Assembly (NCBI GenBank): GCA_016713305.1
Contig: JADJPK010000008.1
Location: 434,001-498,000, forward strand
DNA: 64,000 nt
Source: Betaproteobacteria bacterium
GTDB taxonomy: Bacteria > Pseudomonadota > Gammaproteobacteria > Burkholderiales > Ga0077523
Direction: 5' to 3'
Shown here: piece by piece, positions 16,208 through 25,278 of the stretch
How the letters are laid out: each line of letters opens with the position of its first letter
Numbering within the stretch: the first letter of the stretch is position 1
The notes under the pieces: generated by a model
Told to the model about the DNA's origin: nothing
Database searches by the model: none
Seen by the model: the letters and a program-made list of their open reading frames with translations, nothing else
Made by a program: the position numbers and the translations under genes

Positions 16208-16744
16208 TTGAAACTGGAACGTATCCGCATCGAATTCGACCCGGAACAGGACCGCCTCCTGATGCTGGTGCTCATCGATGGCGCCGCGGAGGTTCGCCTG
16301 TGGCTGACTCGCCGTTGCGTCAAGCGCTTCTGGATGGCCATGGTCCGCATGGCGGAGATCAAGCCCGAGATCCAGCTCCAGTCCAATCCGGAGGCACGAA
16401 CCGCCGTCCTGCACTTCGAACACGAAAAGGCGCTGCGTGAGGTGAAGTTCTCGCGCTCGGAACCGGAGCCTCCCCAGGCGCCACCGCGGGTTCAACCCTT
16501 GGGGCCCGAACCCTTGCTCGTCACGAGAATCCAGGCTCGGCGAGAGGCCGACGGCCGCAGCCTGATCGCCCTGCTGCCGTCGCAAGGCCAGGGAGCGCAT
16601 CTGACATTGAGCGAGAATCTTCTCCATGGCCTGATGAAGCTGGTGCAGCAGGCCGTGCTGAAGGCCGAGTGGGACATGGCGCTGGAGTTGCCCAGTGCGC
16701 CCGCGCTGGCCGATGATGGTCAAACGGAAAGAGTCCTGAACTGA
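16208..16744 (+). CDS. Conserved-type hypothetical protein
   Basis: A 178-residue soluble protein without signal peptide or membrane segment; it begins at a TTG codon (MKLERIRIEF). The N-terminal part alternates beta strands (DRLLMLVLIDGAAEVRLWLT) with a helix (RCVKRFWMAMVRMAEI), a proline-rich hinge follows (EPEPPQAPPRVQPLGPEP), and the C-terminal part resembles a second copy of the same layout (LTLSENLLHGLMKLVQQAVL). I do not recognise a family. The downstream cytochrome gene starts 17 bases after its stop, so the two may be co-transcribed. Confidence 0.7.
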   Translation: MKLERIRIEFDPEQDRLLMLVLIDGAAEVRLWLTRRCVKRFWMAMVRMAEIKPEIQLQSNPEARTAVLHFEHEKALREVKFSRSEPEPPQAPPRVQPLGPEPLLVTRIQARREADGRSLIALLPSQGQGAHLTLSENLLHGLMKLVQQAVLKAEWDMALELPSAPALADDGQTERVLN

Positions 16745-16761
16745 AACGGCGGAGGTGGGTG

Positions 16762-17187
16762 ATGGCGATTCTTCTCGAAGGAACCGCGTTCCAGCGGTTC
16801 GTTCGCATGTTCGTGGCAGCGGTCGTGTTCGGTCTTGGTCTGGCCGCGGGAAGCAGTTGCGCCGTTGCGGACGATGCAGCGGAGGTGAACGATCTGGCGG
16901 TGCCCATGGAAGACGCCGCGGCCATCGAACTGGGCAAGACCCGATTCGGCCAGAAGTGCAGCGGCTTCTGCCACGGCAGTGGCGGCAAGGGCGGCAGGGG
17001 TCCGTGCCTCATCTGCGGCAAGTTCAAGCGTGGCGGAAAGAATTCGGATCTCTACCGCAACATCGCGGAAGGGGTGAAGGGCACGGCCATGGGCGCCTTC
17101 GGGGAGGCGCTGCCCATGGAGGAAATCGTGGCGGTGATCGCCTATCTGCGTACCGAACAGAAGAAGAAGGAAGCCGCGGAACAGTAG
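16762..17187 (+). CDS. Small exported c-type cytochrome with CX3CH motif
   Basis: A 141-residue protein with a signal peptide (cleavage near SCAVADD) and a cytochrome c fold. The heme-attachment site reads KCSGFCHG, that is C-x3-C-H and not the usual CxxCH. A second Cys pair follows (RGPCLICGKFKRGG), and the C-terminal helix with MGAFGEALPMEEIVAVIAYL supplies the likely Met ligand. It should carry electrons in the periplasm; the donor is not known. GGAGG lies eight bases before the ATG at 16762. It is convergent with glcF, 6 bases away. The extra spacer residue could need a dedicated heme lyase or could mean altered heme attachment. Confidence 0.85.
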   Translation: MAILLEGTAFQRFVRMFVAAVVFGLGLAAGSSCAVADDAAEVNDLAVPMEDAAAIELGKTRFGQKCSGFCHGSGGKGGRGPCLICGKFKRGGKNSDLYRNIAEGVKGTAMGAFGEALPMEEIVAVIAYLRTEQKKKEAAEQ

Positions 17188-17193
17188 TCCCGG

Positions 17194-18428
17194 TCAGCGC
17201 AGAACGTCGTCGATCCACTGGATCCAGTGCCGGACCGGCAAGCCGGTCCCGCTCTGGATGTGTGTCTGACAGCCGATATTCGCCGTGGCGACGCCGGCTG
17301 GAGCACCTCCTTCCAACGCCTTCACCTTGTTGTCCAGCAGCCGCCGGGACAGTTCCGGTTGGAGCAGCGAGTAGGTACCCGCCGAGCCGCAACACAGATG
17401 GGAATCGGGGACGGGCGTGAGTTCGAACCCCGCCGCGACGAGCAAGGACTCGGCGAGACCGCGGATCTGCTGGCCGTGCTGGAGTGAACAGGGTGGGTGG
17501 TAGGCAAGCGTGCGCCGGGGCTTTCCCGCAGCCGCTTTCTCGAGCAAGGGCAGAAGGGCGGACTTCTCCGCAGCGAGCACCTCGCTCAGATCGCGGGTGG
17601 CGGTCGAGACGCGCTCCCCGGTCTTCGCATGCGTCGGATCGTGAGCCAGGTAGTGCGCGTACTCCTTGACGGTGGATCCGCAGCCGCTGGCCGTCATGAC
17701 GACTGCCTCCACCCCGGATTCCAGCAGCGGCGTCCACGCATCCACGTTGCGCCGCATGTGCGCGCGGCCTTCCTCCTGCTTGTTGAGGTGGAACGCAACG
17801 GCGCCGCAGCAGCCCGCTCGATCCGCCTTCACCAGCGAAATTCCGATGCGGTCCAGCACCCGGGCGGCGGCGGCATTGATGTCCGGGGCGAGCGACGGCT
17901 GAACGCATCCTTCCAGCACCACCATGCGGCGTGAGTGGCGTGCCGAAGGCCAGGGTCCTGCCGAGGCGGCCGGAGGGATCTTCTTGCGCAGGGTCTCCGG
18001 AACCAGAGCGCTGAACGTTCGTCCCAGCGCGAGCGCCGGAGCGAAGACGGGCGCGCTGGAAAAGACGGTCGCCATCGCCTTGCGCTTGATCGACTCCCCG
18101 GCCGGCCTCCCGACCTGCTCTTCCACCACGCGGCGGCCGATGTCCACGAGCTTGCCGTACTCCACGCCTGACGGACAGGTCGTTTCACAGGAACGGCAGG
18201 TAAGACACCGGTCCAGGTGAAGCTGAGTCTTCTCGGTGGCCGGTGTGCCTTCGAGGACCTGCTTGATGAGATAGATCCGTCCGCGAGGTCCGTCCAGCTC
18301 GTCGCCCAGCAGCTGGTAGGTGGGACAGGTCGCGGTACAGAAGCCGCAGTGCACGCAGCGGCGCAGGATCGCTTCGGCCTCCACGCCTTCGGCGGTGTCC
18401 TTGATGAAGTCGGCGAGATGGGTTTCAT
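17194..18428 (-). CDS. glcF: Glycolate oxidase iron-sulfur subunit GlcF
   Basis: About 411 residues. Two 4Fe-4S motifs are clear near the N-terminus (CVHCGFCTATCP and CLTCRSCETTCPSG), and two CCG domains follow (AGCCGAVAFH, DSHLCCGSAGTYSLL). GlcF passes electrons from the GlcD/GlcE flavoproteins to the quinone pool. The start is obscured: the family usually begins 'MxTHLADFIKDT', and ATG 18428 reads that way (MKTHLADFIKD) if one A is restored in the AAA run at 18423–18425. As written, the frame instead continues to ATG 18456 inside a palindromic repeat. It is the last gene of the glc operon. Confidence 0.93.
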
Positions 18429-18437
18429 GATGGCTAT

Positions 18438-18720
18438 TTCGACAAAGTGTACGCATCGCTGCCGCGATGCACGTGCACTTTGTCGAGCAAGAGTTGAGCT
18501 TGAGGCGCCGGCGCTCGTTTCGATTGCGAAAGGCAACGCGGCATCGCTTGCGCGATGCCGGACCGCTTCGCCGATAGCCCGCTTCCGCGGCAGGCTTGAG
18601 GCGGCTCGGCGCCTGCCGCGAATCAAGAGCTACGAAGGCATCGCTGTCGCGATGCACGTGCACTTTGTCGAGCAAGAGACTGCGAAACGAGCTCGAGGCG
18701 GCTCGGCGCCCGTTTCGACC
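18438..18720. repeat. Palindromic repeat cluster between glcE and glcF
   Basis: The 330-base gap between glcF and glcE is made largely of repeats. A 41-base unit occurs at 18453–18493 and 18638–18678 with one difference; it contains the dyad GCATCGC–GCGATGC and ends in ACTTTGTCGAGCAAGAG. Part of it is also present inverted at 18439–18459, giving a long hairpin. A separate dyad (CGGCATCGC, GCGATGCCG) lies at 18539–18560. The 16-base segment GAGGCGGCTCGGCGCC occurs at 18598 and 18695. This looks like a REP/BIME-type cluster, inserted within an operon. I see no gene here. Confidence 0.8.
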
Positions 18721-18758
18721 GTGAATGGCTGCGTTGCATCGCATGCACGCGTTCATTC

Positions 18759-19802
18759 TCAGAACTCTGTGTGGATGCGGTGGCGGCCGAAGGTCGATGT
18801 GGGATCGATCGACCGCTTGAGCTTCTCGTGCAGGATGAGCACCGGCGGGGCGAGACGCTGGATGCCGCGTGACTTTTCGCCGCCACGATAGAGCGTGGCG
18901 TGACCACCCGCCCCGGCTGCCGCCGCATGCGCGCGATCATGGTCCAGGTCGGCGGCGATCCAGCGAAGCGCGCCGTTCCACTCCAGGAGTTGCGGACCCA
19001 GGGCCACGGGCGCTGTCGTGCTCTTGATGGACAGGCGCCACAACGTCGACGCGCCCGCGAAGAACGGGTGCGTCTGGTCACGGAGCGATGCCCAGAAGGC
19101 CTCTGCCTCGGCGAGCGGGTCTCCGCCCATTTTCGCGCGTCCGGCATCGACCGCGGCTTTGGCGCCGGACAGCCTGACCGTCAGCCTGCCGTCGACGTGA
19201 CACGATGCCGAGATGGGCAGGGGCTGTGCAGCCCAGCGGTTGATGCGGTCGATGGCCTGCGCTTCGTCCAGGTCGAACTGGAGGGTCGCCTCGGTCTCCG
19301 GAACCGGGAGGACCTTGAGGGACACCTCGGTGATCAGCGCCAGGGTGCCGAACGAGCCGGCGATGAGGCGCGACAGATCGTAGCCGGCGACGTTCTTCAT
19401 GACCTGTCCGCCGAACGACAGATCCTGGCCCGCGGAATCGACGATGCGCATGCCCAGCACGAAGTCACGTGCGGAGCCCGCGGCGGCCCGTCGCGGACCG
19501 GAGAACCCCGCGCCGACGACGCCACCGATGGTCGAGGCCGGACCGAATCGCGGGGGCTCGAACGCGAGCATCTGCCCGCTCGCAGCGAGCGTCGATTCGA
19601 CGTCCTCGAGCGGCGTTCCCGCCCGGGCCGTCAGCACGAGTTCGGCCGGATCGTAGTCCACGATGCCGGCGTAGCCGCGAGTGTCGAGGATGTCGCCTTC
19701 CAGCGCGACACCGTAGAAATCCTTGGTGCCGCCGCCGCGGACGCGCAAGCAACGGCCCTGCGAGGATGCCGCGCGAACGGCCTCCGTGAACTGTTCGATC
19801 AT
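18759..19802 (-). CDS. glcE: Glycolate oxidase FAD-binding subunit GlcE
   Basis: A 347-residue protein with the FAD-binding type 4 fold: LRVRGGGTKDFYG near residue 25, ELVLTARAGTPLEDVESTLA, PRFGPASTIGGVVGAGFSGP and VMKNVAGYDLSRL. Together with GlcD and GlcF it oxidises glycolate to glyoxylate. The start at 19802 (MIEQFTEAV) sits two bases after the glcD stop, so the genes are closely coupled. Length and motif order are normal for GlcE. glcF follows only after a 330-base repeat-filled gap, which is unusual for this operon. Confidence 0.94.
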   Translation of the reverse strand: MIEQFTEAVRAASSQGRCLRVRGGGTKDFYGVALEGDILDTRGYAGIVDYDPAELVLTARAGTPLEDVESTLAASGQMLAFEPPRFGPASTIGGVVGAGFSGPRRAAAGSARDFVLGMRIVDSAGQDLSFGGQVMKNVAGYDLSRLIAGSFGTLALITEVSLKVLPVPETEATLQFDLDEAQAIDRINRWAAQPLPISASCHVDGRLTVRLSGAKAAVDAGRAKMGGDPLAEAEAFWASLRDQTHPFFAGASTLWRLSIKSTTAPVALGPQLLEWNGALRWIAADLDHDRAHAAAAGAGGHATLYRGGEKSRGIQRLAPPVLILHEKLKRSIDPTSTFGRHRIHTEF

Positions 19803-19804
19803 GG

Positions 19805-21298
19805 TCAGAAGCGGGGAATGTCGGGGAAGCGTTCCTGCCCGCGGCGCACGTGCATCATGCCGAACTCGGCGCAGCGGTGGAGCGTGGGCACGCCCTTGCC
19901 CGGATTGAGCAGGCCCCGTTCGTCGAAGGCGCGCTTGACCGCGTGGAACGTCAGCAATTCTTCGGGCGCGAACTGCACGCACATCTCGTTGATCTTCTCG
20001 ACTCCCACGCCGTGCTCGCCGGTGACGGTGCCGCCCGCCTCGACGCACAGCGTGAGAATGCGGGAGCCGAACTTCGCAGCCTGTTCCGCCTGGCCCGGCT
20101 TGTTCGCGTCGAACATGATGAGCGGATGCAGATTGCCGTCGCCGGCGTGGAAGACGTTGGGGCAGGACAAGCCGAACTCCTTTGACAGCGCTTCGATGCC
20201 GCTCAGCACGGCCGCGAGCTTGCGCTTGGGAATCGTGCCGTCCATGCAGTAGTAGTCAGGCATGATCCGGCCCACGGCGGGGAAAGCGGCCTTGCGCCCT
20301 GACCAGAACTTCAGCCGTTCGGTTTCATCCCTGGACAGGCGGATCTCCGTGGCGCCGCTTGCGCGCATCACGGCTTCCATGCGTTCGATCTCGGCGGCGA
20401 CCTCCTCGGGCGTACCGTCGGACTCGCACAACAGGATCGCTTCGGCATCCAGCGGATAACCCGCCCGCACGAACTGCTCCACCGCCTGCGTGGCGAGCTT
20501 GTCCATCATTTCGAGACCGGCGGGAATGATGCCTGCTGCAATGATGTTCGCCACCGCCGCGCCGGCTTTCTCGAGCGAGTCGAAGCACGCCAGCACCACG
20601 CGCGCGAGCTGAGGCTTGGGCAGCAGTTTCACGGTGATCTCGGTCACCACGCCCAGCATTCCTTCGGAGCCGATGATGAGGGCAAGCAGGTCGAGGCCCG
20701 CGGCGTCGAGTCCGTCTCCGCCCAGTTCCATCACTTCGCCTTCGATGGTGACGAAACGCACCTTGAGCACGTTGTGAACGGTGAGGCCGTACTTGAGGCA
20801 GTGCACGCCGCCCGAGTTCTCGGCGATGTTGCCGCCGATGGAGCAGGCGATCTGGCTGGAGGGGTCCGGCGCGTAGTAGAGACCGTGAACGGCGGTGGCT
20901 TCGGAGATCGCGAGATTGCGCACGCCCGGTTGAACGCGGGCGATCCGCGCCACGGGGTCGATCTCCAGGATGCTTTTCATCTTGGACAGGCCCAGCGTCA
21001 CGCCCTGCTCGTGCGGCAGCGCGCCGCCCGAGAGTCCGGTACCCGCGCCACGTGCCACGACCGGGACTTTCAGCTCGTGACATACCTTGAGAACCGCCTG
21101 AACCTGCGCTTCGTTCTCAGGCAGCGTCACCGCGAGAGGCACCTTGCGGTACGCGGACAGACCGTCGCACTCGTAGGGCCTGGTTTCCTCCGGCGTGACG
21201 AGCAGGCAGTGCTCCGGCAGCACCTGCCGCAGACGGCTGACCAGCTGACCGGCGTCGGTGCTGAACTGGGTGTCGGGGAGAGTTTCGGGTTTGCCCAT
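19805..21298 (-). CDS. glcD: Glycolate oxidase catalytic subunit GlcD
   Basis: A 497-residue FAD-linked oxidase of normal length. The FAD-binding segment (VPVVARGAGTGLSGGALPHE, then SIGGNIAENSGGVHCLKYGL) and the C-terminal catalytic region (FHAGDGNLHPLIMFD, VEAGGTVTGEHGVGVEKI) match GlcD. It oxidises glycolate (or D-lactate) to glyoxylate at the inner face of the membrane as part of GlcDEF. The start overlaps the region of the glycerate-kinase stop, one base apart, so the operon runs hyi, transporter, kinase, glcD, glcE, glcF. Confidence 0.95.
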   Translation of the reverse strand: MGKPETLPDTQFSTDAGQLVSRLRQVLPEHCLLVTPEETRPYECDGLSAYRKVPLAVTLPENEAQVQAVLKVCHELKVPVVARGAGTGLSGGALPHEQGVTLGLSKMKSILEIDPVARIARVQPGVRNLAISEATAVHGLYYAPDPSSQIACSIGGNIAENSGGVHCLKYGLTVHNVLKVRFVTIEGEVMELGGDGLDAAGLDLLALIIGSEGMLGVVTEITVKLLPKPQLARVVLACFDSLEKAGAAVANIIAAGIIPAGLEMMDKLATQAVEQFVRAGYPLDAEAILLCESDGTPEEVAAEIERMEAVMRASGATEIRLSRDETERLKFWSGRKAAFPAVGRIMPDYYCMDGTIPKRKLAAVLSGIEALSKEFGLSCPNVFHAGDGNLHPLIMFDANKPGQAEQAAKFGSRILTLCVEAGGTVTGEHGVGVEKINEMCVQFAPEELLTFHAVKRAFDERGLLNPGKGVPTLHRCAEFGMMHVRRGQERFPDIPRF

Positions 21299-21299
21299 G

Positions 21300-22565
21300 T
21301 CAGCTCTCGATGAGGATGGCGCGGAAGTCGTTCACGTTGGTGAGCGTCGGGCCGGTGACCACACCGTCACCCAGCGCCTCGAAGAAGCCGTGCCCGTCAT
21401 TATCGGCAAGGCGTGCCTTGGCGTCCACGCCGGCAGCGGCTGCCCGCGCCAGGGTGTCCGGCGTCACGATGGCGCCTGCCGTTTCCTCCGCACCGTCGAT
21501 GCCGTCGGTGTCGCCCGCCAGCGCATGGACGCCCGGCGCGCCATCCAGCGCCACCGCGAGCGCCAGGAGGAATTCCACGTTGCGTCCGCCCCGGCCCTTT
21601 CCCCGCACCGTGACAGTGGTCTCGCCGCCGGAAAGCAGCACGCAGGGCGCGGGGACAGGCTGACGGTGCCGGAGCACCTGCCGTGCAATTCCCGCGTGAA
21701 CCATGGCGACGTCGCGGGATTCGCCTTCAAGCGCGTCGCCCAGGATCATCGCCGCACAGCCGGCGTCCCGGGCAACGGCCGCCGCCGCTTCCAGCGCCAT
21801 CTGCGGCGTGGCGATCATGTGTGTTTCGCACCGCGCGAGCCGGGAATCGCCGGGTTTGGGTGTTTCCTCTTCGGCTGCGTGCAGGTGCTCGAGAACCGAG
21901 GCGGGTTCCGTGATGCCGTACTTGCGCAGGATGGCCAGTGCATCGGCGAAGGTCGTGCGATCGGCGATGGTCGGTCCGGAGGCGATGACGGCGGGGTCGT
22001 CCCCCGGCACGTCCGAAATGGTGAGCGTCACCACCCGCGCCGGAGCTGCGGCCGCGGCGAGGCGGCCTCCCTTGATGGCGGACAGGTGCTTTCTCACGCA
22101 GTTCATTTCGGTAATGTTGGCGCCGCTCTTGAGCAGCGCGCGATTGATCGCCTGCTTGTCCTGCAGCGTCAGGCCGGACGCCGGCAGGGTGAGCAGCGCC
22201 GAACCGCCACCGGAGATGAGGCACAGGACGAGATCGTCGGCCGTCAGCCCCTGCACCAGACCCAGGATCCGCTCGGCGGCCTCGCGGCCCGCGAGATCCG
22301 GTACGGGATGGGCTGCCTCCACGATCTCGATGGAACGGGTCGGCACCCGGTGTCCGTAGCGCGTGACCACGAGACCCTCCAGCGGGCCGTTCCAGTGGTC
22401 TTCCACCGCTTTGGCCATGGCCGCGGACGCCTTGCCCGCGCCGATGACGAGGGTACGGCCCTTGGGCGGCTCGGGCAGGTGCGCCGGAATACAGACGTCC
22501 GGCATGGCGGAGGCGATGGCCGCGTCGAACATGCGGCGCAGAAGGTCACGTGGTTCGTGCGACAT
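21300..22565 (-). CDS. Glycerate 2-kinase (TtuD/GckA, MOFRL family)
   Basis: A 421-residue protein of the MOFRL glycerate kinase family: RTLVIGAGKASAAMAKAV near the N-terminus, LVLCLISGGGSALLTLPASG, ISDVPGDDPAVIASGPT and the C-terminal MOFRL domain (VLLSGGETTVTVRGKGRGGR, LAGDTDGIDGAEETAGA). These enzymes phosphorylate D-glycerate, usually to 2-phosphoglycerate. Next to glcDEF and hydroxypyruvate isomerase it completes the entry of glyoxylate-derived glycerate into glycolysis. ATG 22565 (MSHEPRDLL) is preferred over 22589. Confidence 0.92.
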   Translation of the reverse strand: MSHEPRDLLRRMFDAAIASAMPDVCIPAHLPEPPKGRTLVIGAGKASAAMAKAVEDHWNGPLEGLVVTRYGHRVPTRSIEIVEAAHPVPDLAGREAAERILGLVQGLTADDLVLCLISGGGSALLTLPASGLTLQDKQAINRALLKSGANITEMNCVRKHLSAIKGGRLAAAAAPARVVTLTISDVPGDDPAVIASGPTIADRTTFADALAILRKYGITEPASVLEHLHAAEEETPKPGDSRLARCETHMIATPQMALEAAAAVARDAGCAAMILGDALEGESRDVAMVHAGIARQVLRHRQPVPAPCVLLSGGETTVTVRGKGRGGRNVEFLLALAVALDGAPGVHALAGDTDGIDGAEETAGAIVTPDTLARAAAAGVDAKARLADNDGHGFFEALGDGVVTGPTLTNVNDFRAILIES

Positions 22566-22612
22566 GGGGCAGCAGGCGTAGTCCGGCAAAGGGGCGTTAG
22601 CTTACACGCCGT

Positions 22613-23533
22613 TCAGTCCCCCGCCGCAGGCCGCTCGCCTTCATCCCTTGCCGACATGTAGATCCCCGCGAGCAGCAGCGCGAAACCCGCGAGTTGCGCC
22701 GGCGACGCCGATTCTCCGAACAGGAGCCAGGCCAGCACGGCCGCTCCGACCGGCTCGCCCAGAATGGCCATGGCCACCACGGGGGCCGGCAGGCGCCGGA
22801 CCGCCCAGTTGAACGTGGTGTGACCGATGAGCTGCGGACCCGCCGCGAGCGCCAGAAGGAGACCGTAGGCGAGCCACGTCAGTCCGAACAGCGCCTGTCG
22901 CGTGACGGCTGCGAAGAGAAGGAGGGCGACGGCTGACGATCCGTACGCGATCCAGATGTAGGCGGTGAGGGACAGGTGATTCCTGACGCGGCGGCCGATG
23001 AGGAGATAGGCCGAGGCTGCCAGGGCTCCGGCCAGCGCGAGCAGATTTCCGAGCATCGCGTTCGGGCTGGCACCCGCACCGTTCGCCTCTGCAAAAAAGA
23101 CCACCAGCCCCCCCGCCATCCCCAGGCCGATCCCGAGAACTGCACGCCGCCCGACGGGTTCCCGCATCCACAGCCATGCCGCGAGACCGACCCAGATGGG
23201 ATTGGTCGTCACCAGCACGGCGCTGGCAGCCACCGAGGTGTATTCGAGAGAACTGATCCACGTCGCGAAGTGGACGGCCAGCACGAGGCCGGAACCCACC
23301 GCGAAAAGAACGGCCCGCCGGTCCGCCACTGCGATCTCGCGTCTCGCGCGCGGCCACGCATAGGGCGTCAACAGCGCCGTGGCGAAGGCGAGGCGGAGGG
23401 CAGCGATGGCCGTGGAACTGGCGCCCTCCTGATGCGCGTACCGGATCAGGATCGACGCCGTCGACACCACCAGCACACCCGCCGCGAGCACGGCGTGGGG
23501 CAGCCAGGCGGGCGCGTTGCGGCGATCCGTCAT
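22613..23533 (-). CDS. EamA/DMT-family membrane transporter
   Basis: A 306-residue protein with ten predicted membrane helices in two EamA repeats (LVVSTASILIRYAHQEGASS in the first; AAGPQLIGHTTFNWAVRRLP and ILGEPVGAAVLAWLLFGES in the second). The last motif, with PVGA and the closing helices, is typical of the family. It lies inside the glycolate operon between hyi and the glycerate kinase (40 and 47 bases from them), so it may move a C2 or C3 intermediate such as glycolate, glycerate or glyoxylate. That substrate is inferred only from position. Confidence 0.88.
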   Translation of the reverse strand: MTDRRNAPAWLPHAVLAAGVLVVSTASILIRYAHQEGASSTAIAALRLAFATALLTPYAWPRARREIAVADRRAVLFAVGSGLVLAVHFATWISSLEYTSVAASAVLVTTNPIWVGLAAWLWMREPVGRRAVLGIGLGMAGGLVVFFAEANGAGASPNAMLGNLLALAGALAASAYLLIGRRVRNHLSLTAYIWIAYGSSAVALLLFAAVTRQALFGLTWLAYGLLLALAAGPQLIGHTTFNWAVRRLPAPVVAMAILGEPVGAAVLAWLLFGESASPAQLAGFALLLAGIYMSARDEGERPAAGD

Positions 23534-23572
23534 CGGCGCCGCTTGCGGCGGAGGGCCATCGCTTTGTTCCGG

Positions 23573-24349
23573 TCAGAGATAGGGGCGCATCCAGCCCAGG
23601 CCATCCTCGGTGCGGCCGGCCGGGCGGTATTCGCAGCCGATCCAACCCGTGTACCCGACCTTGTCGATATGGCGGAAGAGGAAGTCGTAGTTGATTTCGC
23701 CGGTGCCGGGTTCGTGGCGTCCGGGCGTGTCCGCGAGTTGCATATGGCCGATCTTCGCGAGATGTTTCTCGATGGTGGGTGCGAGGTCGCCTTCCATGAT
23801 CTGCATGTGGTAGATGTCGTACTGGAAGCGCAGGTTGGGCACGCTCGCGTAGTGCATCACGTCGAACGCCTGGTCGGACGTGTTGAGGTAGAAGCCGGGG
23901 ATGTCGCGCGTGTTGATGGCTTCGATGAGGATCTCCAGACCCGCCTTGGCCGCCTCCGCGCCTGCATAGCGGAGGCTCTGGAGATAGGTTTCGCGCATGG
24001 TTTCCTCCCCCACGCCGCGCGGCTTCAGGCCCGCCATCACGTGCAGCCGCTTGACCCCCAGCACCTTGGCGTATTCGAGCGACTTGCCCACGCCGTCCTT
24101 GAACTCGCCGGCTCGCGCCGGATCGCATGCGAGGCCGCGATCGCCCGCGGCGAAATCGCCCGGCGGCATGTTGAACAGCACCATCTCCAGACGATGGCGG
24201 TCCAGTTCGTCCCGGATCTGCTGCGGCTGGAAGTCGTAGGGGAAGAGGAACTCGACACCCTTGAATCCGGCCCTTGCCGCCGCGCCGAATCGCTCCAGGA
24301 ACGGCACCTCGTTGAACATCATGGACAGGTTGGCATTGAACTTCGGCAT
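23573..24349 (-). CDS. hyi: Hydroxypyruvate isomerase family protein
   Basis: A 258-residue TIM-barrel protein of the Hyi/OtnI family: MPKFNANLSMMFNEVPFLER at the start, LFNMPPGDFAAGDRG, ILIEAINTRDIPGFYLNTSD, FQYDIYHMQIMEGDL, GHMQLADTPGRHEPGTGEIN and IGCEYRPAG. The Glu, Asp, His and Glu residues in these motifs are the metal and catalytic ligands. It interconverts hydroxypyruvate and tartronate semialdehyde. It is first in the glycolate operon. Glyoxylate carboligase and tartronate semialdehyde reductase, which would complete the glycerate route, are not in the window and must be elsewhere. Confidence 0.92.
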   Translation of the reverse strand: MPKFNANLSMMFNEVPFLERFGAAARAGFKGVEFLFPYDFQPQQIRDELDRHRLEMVLFNMPPGDFAAGDRGLACDPARAGEFKDGVGKSLEYAKVLGVKRLHVMAGLKPRGVGEETMRETYLQSLRYAGAEAAKAGLEILIEAINTRDIPGFYLNTSDQAFDVMHYASVPNLRFQYDIYHMQIMEGDLAPTIEKHLAKIGHMQLADTPGRHEPGTGEINYDFLFRHIDKVGYTGWIGCEYRPAGRTEDGLGWMRPYL

Positions 24350-24651
24350 GACAGTCTCCGGAGGCGGGAAGCGGACCGCAATTATGGCCGATCGGTCCCC
24401 GGTTCCGGCAGCGCGTACACGGGGAGAACTTGCAGAGCGCCGAATCGCAATGCCTGTCGTGCGGTCTCGTCCAGGTGATCGGCGATATCATCGATCCGTC
24501 GTTTGCACTCGTGGGACCGCGCGCACCGCGGACATTGCCGGCTCACCCAAGACGAGTGCGTCGACCTGGTTGCCGGAAATGCCAGGGGAGGTCGGATTCA
24601 CCCCTTCGCCAGATCTTTCGCACCAGCCGTCACCTTTTCGAGGAGCAACCC

Positions 24652-25098
24652 ATGGTTCGAATCGTCCTTGCCGTTCTGGTCTCGCTATGGACCACGTATG
24701 CCGTTGCAGGTCCTCGCGAAGACGCGCTCGCGCTGTACGAGAAGTTTTTCGAGTACTTCCGGACGGACAACCACGATCAGATCATGACCGTGTTCTCCGA
24801 CGACGTGCTGTTCATCGGCACCATCTCTCCCGATCTGGTCACCGATCCCGCCGGTGTACGCGAGTACTTCGTGCGGGCACTGTCGGGTACGCGCGGCACG
24901 GTCAAGTCCAATGTGTTCGAGATCACGGCCACGCAACTCACCGAGGATGTGGTTCTGACCACTGCCCGCTGGCAGTCCGAGCGCACGCTGGACGGAAAGA
25001 TGACCACCAACGGCCCGTCGCGCAATTCCTCGGTGCTGCACAAGCGCGGCGACCGGTGGTACATCGTGCAGTTCCACAACTCGTGGAAGCCGAAGTGA
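24652..25098 (+). CDS. Exported SnoaL/DUF4440-like protein
   Basis: A 148-residue protein with a signal peptide (MVRIVLAVLVSLWTTYAVAG) followed by a cone-like alpha+beta fold of the NTF2/SnoaL type: ALYEKFFEYFRTDNHDQIMT, DVLFIGTISPDLVTD, VREYFVRAL, and the final strand pair VLHKRGDRWYIVQFHNSW. Members bind small hydrophobic ligands or act as ketosteroid-isomerase-like enzymes; no specific activity can be assigned. AGGAG lies seven bases before the ATG at 24652. It is divergent from hyi and stands alone. Confidence 0.82.
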   Translation: MVRIVLAVLVSLWTTYAVAGPREDALALYEKFFEYFRTDNHDQIMTVFSDDVLFIGTISPDLVTDPAGVREYFVRALSGTRGTVKSNVFEITATQLTEDVVLTTARWQSERTLDGKMTTNGPSRNSSVLHKRGDRWYIVQFHNSWKPK

Positions 25099-25278
25099 TG
25101 GGCCTGGACCAACTTGGCGGCGGGGTCGGGAGGTGCGCCGAAGAGCGGCCCGGGTAAATGGTCGGATCCGGCGCGCGCGGTCGCGCCAATCAATCGGACC
25201 ATCCCTGACCCCGTTTGCGTTTCTCCTCCGTTTCAGTGACCGGGCAAGCACTTTCCGTCACCGATCAGGAGAATCGAC

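Noticed and set aside
17405..17440. tRNA-like GAGTTCGAACCCC (also GACTCGAACC near 38150)
   Set aside because: Both lie inside conserved coding sequence (glcF and the TonB receptor), and no acceptor stem or anticodon arm can be formed around them.
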